Positions 45,336 through 53,533 are shown, numbered from the stretch's first letter. The stretch: DNA of 64,000 bases from Mesorhizobium sp. RMAD-H1 (GCF_014191375.1 NZ_JACHWN010000011.1:62001-126000); one strand, 5' to 3'. Notes: generated from the letters alone by a model not told the origin. Numbers and translations are program-made.

Positions 45336-45667
45336 CGGTCGATACGCGCCAGAGCGCTGAGTTCCTGCATGGTCTCGGCTATCTCTACTGCCGCGGCGGA
45401 AACCGCGAGCGCGGGCTGGTCTTTCTGCTTCTGGCGGCGCGGATCGCGCCCGAGGACACGGGTATCCTGCGTACGCTCGCCACCGTGTTTCTTGAAACGG
45501 GCGCTGCCGACCGCGCGCTTTCCGCCATCGAGAAGATCAGCGCGATCGAGGGCGAGGGAGCAACCGATCTGCAATTGTTGAAAAGCCGGGCCCTGTGGCT
45601 CAATGGCGAGAATGCCGGCGCCCATCGCGCATTTCTCGATTATCTCAAGAACAGGACTGCCGCATGA
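45317..45667 (+). CDS. TPR protein, probable T3SS chaperone (SctY/SctG-like)
   Basis: 116 residues from GTG 45317 (GGAGG eight bases upstream). About three TPR-like helical pairs: AEFLHGLGYLYCRGGNRERG, LLLAARIAPEDTGILRTLAT, VFLETGAADRALSAIEKI. Small TPR proteins of this type in T3SS operons (e.g. HrpG/YscG/SctY class) chaperone needle subunits. The overlap with sctV (ATGA) shows coupled translation. Precise partner unknown. Confidence 0.65.
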   Translation: MGDGGLTVDTRQSAEFLHGLGYLYCRGGNRERGLVFLLLAARIAPEDTGILRTLATVFLETGAADRALSAIEKISAIEGEGATDLQLLKSRALWLNGENAGAHRAFLDYLKNRTAA

Positions 45668-47799
45668 GCACGGTCGCCACCCTGAACGGGTTCGCCAGGC
45701 GGGCCGCCAAGCGGTCCGACATCGTCATCGCCGCGTTCATGATGCTGGCCGTCGTGATGATGATCCTGCCGATGCCGACGGTCCTTGTCGACCTCCTCAT
45801 CGGCTTGAATATCGCCTTCAGCCTGCTCATCCTGGTGGTGGCGTTCTATATATCGAAACCGGTGCAGTTTTCCGCACTGCCCTCGGTCATCCTCCTTGCC
45901 ACGCTCTTCCGCCTTTCGCTCTCCATAACCACCACGCGTCTCATCCTCCTGCAGGCCGATGCGGGACAGATCGTTACGGCCTTCGGCGAGTTCGTCATTG
46001 CCGGTCAGGTGGTCATCGGGCTGGTCGTGTTCCTGGTCATCACCATCGCCCAGTTCGTGGTCATCACCAAGGGTGCCGAACGCGTGGCCGAGGTGGCGGC
46101 ACGCTTCACCCTCGATGCACTGCCCGGCAAGCAGATGAGCATCGACAACGAAGCGAGGAACGGCGACATCGACCAGGACGAGGCGCGTGCGCGCCGCCGG
46201 AACCTGGAGCGCGAAAGCCAATTCTACGGTGCCATGGACGGCGCCATGAAATTCGTCAAGGGCGATGCGATCGCCGGACTGATCATCATCGTCGTCAATC
46301 TTGTGGGCGGTCTTTTCGTCGGCATGTTGCAGCACGACATGGGCTTCTCCGAAGCCGCGCAGACCTACTCGCTTCTCTCGGTCGGCGACGGTCTGATCGC
46401 GCAAATTCCGGCGCTCCTGATCGCGGTCGCCTCCGGCGTCGTGGTGACGCGCGTCGCGTCCGAACATGATCAGGATCTCGGTTCGGAAATCGTCGGCCAG
46501 CTCGTCGCCGATTCCCGTGCGTTGGCACTCGCCGCCGCTCTATTGTTCGCCATGGCCTTCATTCCGGGCTTTCCGACCCTCGTATTCCTCGGGCTCGGCG
46601 CCGGTGCCGGCGGCCTCGCCTATCTCATCCACCGGCGCGACGCGGCAACGACCGCCGGCGAGCAGGAACCGGAAATCCTGGGCGAGGTGCAGGAGATCGA
46701 TCATGAAGACGCAACGGCACTGAGCAGCAGGCCATCCTCGCGCCTCGTCGCCTGGGTCGGACGCGATCTGGCTGCGCAGGTGCCGCCGCAGTTCTTCCGG
46801 CAATTGGCCGACCGGGTGCGCCAGGATCTCTTCAACGACCTGGGCGTCAGCGTGCCCGCCATCGACCTGAGAGCCGATCCCCGGTCAGCTGGAGAAGAGT
46901 TCCGCATCGACCTCGAAGGTGTGCCCGTCATCAGCGGCGCCATTCCGGCTGGATATCTGCTTCTGACCGGAGATCCCGTGGACCTCGATCTCATGAAGGT
47001 CCCCTATCGGCGCGGCCCGGCGCCGGCAGGGGATCGCGAGGCGGTCTGGGTCGAGACCATTCATGCCTCGGCCCTGCGCGATGCCGGCATCGGTTTTGAG
47101 GATCCGTCATCGGCCCTGATCCATGTCCTTGCCGATGTATTGCGCCGATATGCATCGCATTTCGTCGGCCTCCAGGAAACAAGGCTGCTCCTGATGCAGA
47201 TCGAGGAGAATTATGGAGATCTGGTCAAGGAGGCGGTGAGTGTCGCCTCGCTGCAGAAGATATCGGAAGTGCTCCGCCGCCTGGTGGAGGAGGATGTTCC
47301 AATCGGCAATCTCCGGGCGATCCTGGAAGCAATCGTGGAGTGGGGGCCGCGTGCCCAGACGGCTTACGGGCTGGTCGAGCATGCGCGGGTAGCGCTCGCA
47401 AGGCAGATCAGCCACCGCAATGCAGAGATGAACCGCGTCATCTCGGCCTATGTGTTGACCCGGCATGCCGAGGAAGCTTTGCGCGCTGCGCTCGAGCGTG
47501 GGGAGGCGGGAGGCTTTGCCGGCATTCCCGAGCAGATCGCCAAGCCGATCGTCGAACAGATCCGGCAATACGGCGAGAAAGCGAGCCCGGATGCGGTGCG
47601 GGCGGTGCTGATCTCGATGGACCTGCGCAGGCATCTGCGCAATTTGCTTGTCCGCAATGAAATCCGGCTTCCCGTCCTTTCCTATCAGGAAATCGCGCCC
47701 GAATTCAGCGTTCAGTCTCTGGGCGCCATTTCCCTTCCGCCACCATCCCCGCTTCGCCAGATCCGCAGCAGCGAGCCCGCCGCGTCCCCCCCGGCCTGA
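45664..47799 (+). CDS. sctV: T3SS export gate protein SctV
   Basis: 711 residues from ATG 45664, overlapping the previous stop. FHIPEP family: about eight N-terminal membrane helices (first near residues 20-40), the cytoplasmic loop VAARFTLDALPGKQMSIDNEARNGDID with its conserved acidic residues, and a C-terminal cytoplasmic domain (from about 350) that forms the nonameric ring receiving substrates. Family signature RLSLSITTTRLILLQADAG is present. Full length for the family. Confidence 0.95.
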   Translation: MSTVATLNGFARRAAKRSDIVIAAFMMLAVVMMILPMPTVLVDLLIGLNIAFSLLILVVAFYISKPVQFSALPSVILLATLFRLSLSITTTRLILLQADAGQIVTAFGEFVIAGQVVIGLVVFLVITIAQFVVITKGAERVAEVAARFTLDALPGKQMSIDNEARNGDIDQDEARARRRNLERESQFYGAMDGAMKFVKGDAIAGLIIIVVNLVGGLFVGMLQHDMGFSEAAQTYSLLSVGDGLIAQIPALLIAVASGVVVTRVASEHDQDLGSEIVGQLVADSRALALAAALLFAMAFIPGFPTLVFLGLGAGAGGLAYLIHRRDAATTAGEQEPEILGEVQEIDHEDATALSSRPSSRLVAWVGRDLAAQVPPQFFRQLADRVRQDLFNDLGVSVPAIDLRADPRSAGEEFRIDLEGVPVISGAIPAGYLLLTGDPVDLDLMKVPYRRGPAPAGDREAVWVETIHASALRDAGIGFEDPSSALIHVLADVLRRYASHFVGLQETRLLLMQIEENYGDLVKEAVSVASLQKISEVLRRLVEEDVPIGNLRAILEAIVEWGPRAQTAYGLVEHARVALARQISHRNAEMNRVISAYVLTRHAEEALRAALERGEAGGFAGIPEQIAKPIVEQIRQYGEKASPDAVRAVLISMDLRRHLRNLLVRNEIRLPVLSYQEIAPEFSVQSLGAISLPPPSPLRQIRSSEPAASPPA

Positions 47800-47899
47800 C
47801 GTGATGGGTATGACCTGCGCCGCCCTGATCCCGGAAAGAGAGCTGCATGAGAAAAGCCGACCCACTCCATATACCGCGTACCAGGAAACATGGCGCCCG

Positions 47900-49249
47900 A
47901 TGACAGTGCCTTTGAATCAACTTGCAACCAGGTTTCAAGCGTCGATGAAAAGCCTCAACCCGTTACGTTTCCTTCTTGCTCTCGCAATCTGCCTGGGATT
48001 TTCCCTTCCAGGCATGGCGCAGACGGTCAAGGTCGACGCCAATGCCGGGCAGGCGGTCCAGCTGACGAGGGGACAAGGCCAGATCTTGCGTTTCGACCAG
48101 CCCGTAGAGTCGGTCTTTATCGCCGATACGTCGGTCGCCGATGTGCGGGTCGTCTCTCCGGGTGTGGTCTATGTCTATGCTACGAAGATCGGCGCCACCA
48201 ATCTGATTGCGCTTAGTCCGGACCAGAGCATGCGCGGCACGGTGCGCATCCACGTGGTCGGAGACGAGACGACGCCGCAGCAATCCATGCAGGCGCTGCA
48301 ACCCAACACGACGATCGACATCAGCCTGTTCGGGGATCAGGTGGTGGGAACCGGCCAGGCGAGGAATGTCGGCGAAGCGCTCGATGCCAGCAACGTGCTG
48401 CAGAGCTATTCGCCGCCCGATACCCCGCCGCTCAACAACACGACGATGGCGGGCCCCAATCAGGTCAATATCCGCGTCCGCTTCGCCGAGGTTTCGCGCA
48501 ATGAGCTGCTCAGATATGGCTTGAACTGGAGCGTTTTCGTCAATACCGGTTCGTTTTCCTTCGGCTATGTCTCAGGCGGAGGAGAAGGGGTCAACAGTGG
48601 GGACAGCGTCAATGTCGACGTCCTCCTCGATGCCCTGCAGGACAACGGCATCCTGACGATCCTGGCCGAACCCAACATCACCGCCGTCACCGGCCAGACG
48701 GCGAGCTTTCTGGCGGGCGGTGAAATCCCGATCCCGGTGCCGGTCGGCGACCGGCAGATCGGCATCGAATACAAGCAATTCGGCGTTTCGCTCCTCTTCA
48801 CCCCGACATTGCTGCCCAATGATCGCATCGCGCTTCGGGTTCGCCCGGAGGTCAGCAGCGTCTCCAGCGCCGGTAGCGTAACCATCGGCGGCCTGAACGT
48901 GCCTTCCCTGCAGGTGCGCCGCGCCGACACGATGGTGGAGGTCGGCAGCGGCCAGACATTTGCCATCGCCGGGCTTTTCCAGCGGCAGGAGAGCCATGAG
49001 ATCCAGAAAACGCCCGTTGTGGGCGATGTTCCAATCCTCGGCGAATTGTTCAAGTCCAAGCGCTTCCAGCGCAACGAGACGGAGCTCGTCATCCTGATCA
49101 CGCCCTATCTGGTGACACCCTCGTCCGAGCGCCGCATGAAAACGCCGCTGGACAGCCCCGCCGGAGCGCTCTCCGGTCCCCGCCAGACCGCCAAGTCGCA
49201 GGCCGCAAAGCCCGCCGTCAACAAGGGATATGGTTTCTATGTCGAGTGA
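47900..49249 (+). CDS. sctC2: Tad/CpaC-type secretin in the T3SS cluster (SctC2)
   Basis: 449 residues from ATG 47900; ATG 47945 is a good alternative because a clean signal peptide (MKSLNPLRFLLALAICLGF to GMA-QT) starts there. The N-terminal domain RGQGQILRFDQPVESVFIAD / VRVVSPGVVYVYATKIGATN is the pilus-secretin domain of CpaC/RcpA, not the N0-N1 of classical SctC. A BON-like part and a full secretin barrel follow (NILAEPNITAVTGQTASFLAGGEIP, LLFTPTLLPNDRIALRVRPEVS, NETELVILITPYLV). It forms the outer-membrane pore; the separate SctC1 supplies T3SS-type N domains. Confidence 0.85.
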   Translation: MTVPLNQLATRFQASMKSLNPLRFLLALAICLGFSLPGMAQTVKVDANAGQAVQLTRGQGQILRFDQPVESVFIADTSVADVRVVSPGVVYVYATKIGATNLIALSPDQSMRGTVRIHVVGDETTPQQSMQALQPNTTIDISLFGDQVVGTGQARNVGEALDASNVLQSYSPPDTPPLNNTTMAGPNQVNIRVRFAEVSRNELLRYGLNWSVFVNTGSFSFGYVSGGGEGVNSGDSVNVDVLLDALQDNGILTILAEPNITAVTGQTASFLAGGEIPIPVPVGDRQIGIEYKQFGVSLLFTPTLLPNDRIALRVRPEVSSVSSAGSVTIGGLNVPSLQVRRADTMVEVGSGQTFAIAGLFQRQESHEIQKTPVVGDVPILGELFKSKRFQRNETELVILITPYLVTPSSERRMKTPLDSPAGALSGPRQTAKSQAAKPAVNKGYGFYVE

Positions 49250-49688
49250 TCTCTATCGCAGCCATAGGTCCATGACAAAGGCGGCATTCTGTCTTGGCGC
49301 TATCGTCGCTCTGGCGGGCTGCGCCAGCAAGGCGCAGCCTTATTCGCCGGATTATCACTATGTCGCTGTGGATGGCGGACGCGCGGGCAAGGGACCGGTC
49401 CGCAAGGGCTATGACATGCCGCAGACGAAGGCGGTCCTGGTGCCGGATGCCTGCACCACGCCCGACACGGCGGCGCAGCCGCTCTATCTGCCTTCTGGCT
49501 GCGCCAACAATCTCAACCTCCAGTTCATGGTGGCGCGCGAGCAGGATTTGTTGCAGGGGCGCAACATGGGCCCGGCCATGGCGGCACCCGCCGCCCGCGC
49601 TGCGCAAGCCTACATTTCGGGACCGCAGACTGACGAGCAGAGACGACGGGAGCAAAATCTGGGAAGTGAGGAACAGCTTTCGAATTGA
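49239..49688 (+). CDS. CpaD-like outer-membrane lipoprotein
   Basis: 149 residues from ATG 49239, overlapping the secretin stop; ATG 49272 (AGG five bases before) would start right at the lipoprotein signal MTKAAFCLGAIVALAGC. The lipobox LAGC gives a lipid on Cys28 of the longer form. The C-terminal half resembles CpaD of Flp/Tad pili: a cysteine pair around GCANNLNLQFMVAREQDLL and QGRNMGPAMAAPAARAA. In Tad systems CpaD assists the CpaC secretin, so a pilotin or stabiliser role is likely here. It is shorter than true CpaD (about 200-230). Confidence 0.7.
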   Translation: MSSDLYRSHRSMTKAAFCLGAIVALAGCASKAQPYSPDYHYVAVDGGRAGKGPVRKGYDMPQTKAVLVPDACTTPDTAAQPLYLPSGCANNLNLQFMVAREQDLLQGRNMGPAMAAPAARAAQAYISGPQTDEQRRREQNLGSEEQLSN

Positions 49689-49711
49689 CGCCGGAATTGG
49701 GATTTGATGCT

Positions 49712-50515
49712 TCAGGTCGATGCCAGAAGACCGATTGCACGGGCGCGCGCGACCGGGTCGCTGATCGAGCGCAGCCTCGCGGCCTGCTTCAAAATCCTGT
49801 CCTTGTTGGCCTTCGACAGGTCCGGGACATCGACGGCACGCGCCTCATCCGTCCTGCCGGCAAGGCTCAGCACGATGATGTAATTGACGAAATGCCGGCG
49901 CTGGGCGAGCGGCGACTGGATGACGCTGCGCATCGTCGCCGTCCCGGCATCCGCTTCGTTCGACAGGGCCTCGGCCAGCGCCAGGTTGGTTTGGGCATCG
50001 AGATTGCCGGGCTCGAGCGCGACGGCCTTTCTGAAGGCGGTTTTCGCTTCGGCACTGCGGCCGGCCAGCACCAGGGCGGTACCGAGCTTGTTGTAGGCCG
50101 CAACCGTGCCGACGGCCTGCGCGGCAGGGGCAAGGGTGCGTACCGCGGCTTCGGCTTCGCCGTTGCGCAACTGCGCCGTGCCGAGACCGAGCATGGCCTG
50201 GGGCTGGTTCGGGCTTTTTTGCAGCGCCGCGCGGAAGGCCTCCTCGGCACCCTTGAGATCATTGGTCTTCAGCCGCGCCTCGCCGAGGCTGATGTTGACC
50301 GACGGGTCGCCGGACATCTCGGCGGCGCGTTCATAGAGGGCCAGTGCCGTGGTGCTGTCGCCGCGGGTCTCGACATCCCTGGCGATCTTCATGAGGCGGG
50401 AGGGATCATTGGCTGGCTTTTTAGCGGTTTCGGTCGTCGTGCCTGTGGTCGTACAAGCCGAAAGACCGGCAGCCGCCACGGCGGCGACAAGATGACCGAA
50501 TCGATGAAGTTTCAT
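49712..50515 (-). CDS. TadD-like TPR lipoprotein
   Basis: 267 residues from ATG 50515. A lipoprotein signal ends LSAC (Cys21), then four to five TPR motifs between about residues 55 and 190 (RGDSTTALALYERAAEMSG, LKGAEEAFRAALQKSPN, AEAKTAFRKAVALEPGN) and a C-terminal RRHFVNYIIVLSLAGRTDEA typical of TadD. Periplasmic, outer-membrane anchored. In Flp/Tad systems TadD helps localise the secretin. It is convergent with the CpaD-like gene and divergent from sctU. Confidence 0.72.
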   Translation of the reverse strand: MKLHRFGHLVAAVAAAGLSACTTTGTTTETAKKPANDPSRLMKIARDVETRGDSTTALALYERAAEMSGDPSVNISLGEARLKTNDLKGAEEAFRAALQKSPNQPQAMLGLGTAQLRNGEAEAAVRTLAPAAQAVGTVAAYNKLGTALVLAGRSAEAKTAFRKAVALEPGNLDAQTNLALAEALSNEADAGTATMRSVIQSPLAQRRHFVNYIIVLSLAGRTDEARAVDVPDLSKANKDRILKQAARLRSISDPVARARAIGLLAST

Positions 50516-50619
50516 CCCGCATCCTCTCTTTGCGGGGATACTAATCAATCGACGCCTTTAGGCAATTGCGAAGAGGCGTTCCGCCGCGACTTCGCAATAA
50601 ATCTCAGGGACCTGCGATC

Positions 50620-51660
50620 TTGAACGAGACCAGTGAAGAGAAAACGCTTCCTGCGTCCGAAAAGAAGATCAGGGACGCACGCAAAAAGGGCCAGGTGTTG
50701 CACAGTCCGGATCTTGTCTCCGGCATCAACATCCTCTGCTGCACGATCTTTCTGGCGTTTCTCCTCCCAAGACTCGAGATCAGCGCGAGGTCGATGCTCG
50801 ACGAGGCCTCTCACATCTATGACAAACCGTTTGCCGAGGTCTGGCACCGCCTGAGCACGATTGCCGCGCAAGAGCTGCTGACCACCGTCATCCCCATCCT
50901 CGCGATCACGGTTGCCGCCAGCATCCTCACCAATATCGCCGTAACGAAGGGCTTCGTCTTCTCGTTCAAACCGGTCGAACCGGATTTCGACCGGATCAAT
51001 CCCGCTTCCGGCCTGAAAAGGCTCTTTTCGGCAAAGAGCGTTGTGGAATTCTGCAAATCCCTGTTCAAGATCCTGACGCTTTCCACCGCCTTCGTGATCG
51101 TCTTCGGCGCCGGGATCCAGGCGCTCTTCGAATCGTCCGCCTGCGCCGGGGCGTGCGCACGGCCGACCTTCATGGCGATGCTGCGTCCGCTCATTATCGC
51201 CGCCGTGGTCGTCTTTCTCGTCGTCGGATTGTGCGATGTGTTGCTGCAACGATGGCTCTTCCGGCGCGACATGCGGATGACGAAAACCGAGAGCAAGCGC
51301 GAGCAGAAGGACACGGAGGGTGACCCGCTCCTGCGCCGTGAGCGGATGCGCCGGCGCCGCGAGCTCGCCGGCGCCAGGATCGGACTGCAGAACGCTTCCC
51401 TCCTCATCGGCGACCCGGATGGACTTGTCGTCGGCATCCGCTACCTGCGTGGCGAGACGCCGGTCCCGATCATGGTGTGCCGGGCGAGGGGGGACGCCGC
51501 ACGGGCCATGCTCCGCCAGGCCGGTGAACAGGGCACGCCATTTTCTCGGGACAGTGATCTGGCGCGGGAGATCGCGGCCGGCGCTTCCGTCGGCGAGCCG
51601 ATACCCGAGAGCTGTTTCCAGCGCGCGGCGAACAGTCTCGTCGCCGCCAATCTGATCTGA
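50620..51660 (+). CDS. sctU: T3SS export switch protein SctU, lacking the NPTH motif
   Basis: 346 residues from TTG 50620 (CAGGGA nine bases upstream), so that the protein begins NETSEEKTLPASEKKIRDAR as in SctU/FlhB. Four membrane helices, then a cytoplasmic domain. The autocleavage site normally reads N-P-T-H; here residues 265-268 (51412-51423) are D-P-D-G in LLIGDPDGLVVGIRY. Flanks are otherwise conserved (GIRYLRGETPVPIMV, LAREIA). The C-terminal domain may therefore not self-cleave. The gene is separate from the sctR-S-T block, as in several rhizobial clusters. Confidence 0.9.
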   Translation: MNETSEEKTLPASEKKIRDARKKGQVLHSPDLVSGINILCCTIFLAFLLPRLEISARSMLDEASHIYDKPFAEVWHRLSTIAAQELLTTVIPILAITVAASILTNIAVTKGFVFSFKPVEPDFDRINPASGLKRLFSAKSVVEFCKSLFKILTLSTAFVIVFGAGIQALFESSACAGACARPTFMAMLRPLIIAAVVVFLVVGLCDVLLQRWLFRRDMRMTKTESKREQKDTEGDPLLRRERMRRRRELAGARIGLQNASLLIGDPDGLVVGIRYLRGETPVPIMVCRARGDAARAMLRQAGEQGTPFSRDSDLAREIAAGASVGEPIPESCFQRAANSLVAANLI

Positions 51661-51687
51661 TGTGAATTCCGGGAGTTGCCTGAGCAC

Positions 51688-52341
51688 ATGACCAGGACCA
51701 TGACTACGAAAATAATCTTGCTTTTCCTCTTCGGCTTTGCCGGATTACGGGGTGAGACGGCCGCCGCACAGCTATGGGAAGACGCACCGCCGGCGGTGGA
51801 CAGGAAGACCGGTTCGGTGAAAATGGGCGATGGATATCTTGATTTCCTGCTGCAACCCTCGGGATATCCTCCCCGGCCGGCAGAGAATTATCCCAAATCC
51901 GGCGTTACCGGTCCGACAGTGGTGCGTTACGCAACCGGCGAAGCACCGGGAACGATCGTGATCGAAACGCAACGGCGCGCGCTCTTCCTCGTGCAGGATA
52001 ACGGCAAGGCGATCCGTTACGCGGTTGGGGTGGGGCGCGAAGGCTTCGGCTGGTCGGGCACGGAATATATATCGGCAAAGCGGGAGTGGCCGGACTGGCG
52101 TCCGCCGGCCGACATGCTGGCCCGGCGGCCGGATCTGCCTGTCCATATGTCCGGCGGGCCGGATAATCCGCTGGGCGCGCGTGCCCTTTACCTGGGTGAC
52201 ACGCTTTATCGCATTCACGGTTCCAACGAGCCGGAAACGGTTGGCCAGCAGTCCTCATCCGGCTGCTTCCGGATGCGCAATGAAGATGTCATCGATCTTT
52301 ACCGGCGGGTGAAGGTCGGAACGAAGGTTGTCGTTCTCTAG
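51688..52341 (+). CDS. L,D-transpeptidase (YkuD domain)
   Basis: 217 residues from ATG 51688; a TTG at 51676 abuts the GGGAG and is unlikely. Signal peptide ends near residue 28 (AAA-QL). The YkuD catalytic motif is intact: His of RIHGSNEPET near residue 176 and Cys of QQSSSGCFRM near residue 192. The enzyme crosslinks peptidoglycan or attaches proteins to it through meso-diaminopimelate. Being 27 bases after sctU and on its strand, it may adapt the cell wall to the T3SS, where a lytic transglycosylase is more usual. Confidence 0.85.
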   Translation: MTRTMTTKIILLFLFGFAGLRGETAAAQLWEDAPPAVDRKTGSVKMGDGYLDFLLQPSGYPPRPAENYPKSGVTGPTVVRYATGEAPGTIVIETQRRALFLVQDNGKAIRYAVGVGREGFGWSGTEYISAKREWPDWRPPADMLARRPDLPVHMSGGPDNPLGARALYLGDTLYRIHGSNEPETVGQQSSSGCFRMRNEDVIDLYRRVKVGTKVVVL

Positions 52342-52362
52342 GGGCAATCCCTGGATGCATAT

Positions 52363-52374
52363 TGCCATTTGGCA
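52363..52374. promoter_or_regulatory. Antitoxin operator-like repeat
   Basis: TGCCA-TT-TGGCA inverted repeat lies 39 bases before the antitoxin gene, with a further TGCCA half site at about 52393-52397. This is a likely autoregulatory operator of the Xre-type antitoxin. Confidence 0.5.
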
Positions 52375-52412
52375 TCTATCATCCTATTTTATGCCACATA
52401 GGAGAAAGTGCC

Positions 52413-52826
52413 ATGATTGCGCTCGTGCCGATCGATACCAAGCAGCGGGACTTTTCGCCTGCGCCCGTCACGGACGAGGAAGCGGGAGCGATGTTTCGCG
52501 CCACCCTCAATCTCTTTCGCTTGTGGGAGATCACGGACGAGCAGGCGGCGGTGCTGCTTGATATGCCGGTGCGCACCTATCGGCGGTGGAAAGCCGGCGG
52601 TCTCGGCCGCATGGACCGCGATACCAAGGCACGGCTTTCCAATCTGATGGGCATCCACAAGGCGCTTCGCTTGATCTTCCGCGAGCCGCAGCGCGGCTAT
52701 GCCTGGATCAAGGCACCCAACGGAGCCTTCAGTGAGCGTTCGGCGCTCGACGTCATGCTGGGAGGCGAACTGACCGATCTGATGCGCGTGCGGCGCTATC
52801 TCGATGCGGAACGTGGCGCCTGGTGA
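52413..52826 (+). CDS. Xre/MbcA/ParS-type antitoxin
   Basis: 137 residues from ATG 52413 (AGGAGA seven bases upstream). N-terminal helix-turn-helix-like region (RLWEITDEQAAVLLDMPVRTYRRWKAG) and the C-terminal antitoxin domain (LIFREPQRGYAWIKAPNGAF, RSALDVMLGGELTDLMRVRRYLD) typical of proteins paired with RES toxins. It neutralises the toxin encoded by the next gene and represses the operon. The toxin GTG overlaps its TGA. Confidence 0.88.
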   Translation: MIALVPIDTKQRDFSPAPVTDEEAGAMFRATLNLFRLWEITDEQAAVLLDMPVRTYRRWKAGGLGRMDRDTKARLSNLMGIHKALRLIFREPQRGYAWIKAPNGAFSERSALDVMLGGELTDLMRVRRYLDAERGAW

Positions 52827-53533
52827 TCGACACAGCAACCATTCCGGTCTCCTCCGTGCGCTGGGAGAGGGCTGTCCGCATCATCCGCAGCTCGTTTCCG
52901 CCAATCGATCTCTTCGAGGATATCGCCGACCCTGCCGATTGGCCGCTCATTCTCGCCGCGGAACAGAAGACCAATCCCCGCCTGATGGAGTCGATCGGCA
53001 ATCTCGACCTCGTCCCGCCCGGCCGCCGCGTTGCCGGACCGGGGGCGAGCTATCTCATGGCACCCTTCACCCATGTCAGTCCCGACCGGCCCAGCCGCTT
53101 CAGTGATGGGACGTTCGGCGTCCTTTATGTTGCTGAAACGTTCGAAACAGCGCTTTTCGAGACGATCTATCACCATGCCCGCTTCATGGCGCGCACACGG
53201 GAGCGCGCCGGCTGGACGTCGCAGTTCCGCGAGGTCGTGCTCGACGTCGACGCCCGGCTGCACGATATACGCGGCAATCCGGCTTATCTGGCCGCGCTTC
53301 ATCCCGACGACTATTCGCAGAGCCAGGTTCTTGGCCGGCAATTGCGTGTCGCCGGGTCTGACGGGCTGGTCTATCCGAGCCAGCGCCGGCAGGGTAGGGA
53401 ATGCGTAGGCCTGTTCTATCCCGACTGTGCCCGACACCCTGTCCAAGGCCGCCATCTCGATTATCACTGGAACGGCGGCCGCGTGGATATGTGCCGCGAC
53501 GCCGCCACCGGACAGGTCTACCGCATCATCTGA
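52823..53533 (+). CDS. RES-domain toxin
   Basis: 236 residues, GTG start at 52823 overlapping the antitoxin stop. RES family: conserved Arg, Glu, Ser residues appear as WERAVRI, VLYVAETFETALFETIYHH and VYPSQRRQGRECVGLF. RES toxins consume NAD+ (ADP-ribosyltransferase-like fold), stalling growth. With the preceding gene it forms a type II toxin-antitoxin module at the edge of the T3SS region. Confidence 0.88.
   Translation: MIDTATIPVSSVRWERAVRIIRSSFPPIDLFEDIADPADWPLILAAEQKTNPRLMESIGNLDLVPPGRRVAGPGASYLMAPFTHVSPDRPSRFSDGTFGVLYVAETFETALFETIYHHARFMARTRERAGWTSQFREVVLDVDARLHDIRGNPAYLAALHPDDYSQSQVLGRQLRVAGSDGLVYPSQRRQGRECVGLFYPDCARHPVQGRHLDYHWNGGRVDMCRDAATGQVYRII

Noticed and set aside
47648-47899. 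N-terminal extension of the secretin into the sctV gene
   Set aside because: The frame is open, but the extension overlaps sctV and would bury the signal peptide; starts at 47900 or 47945 are natural.
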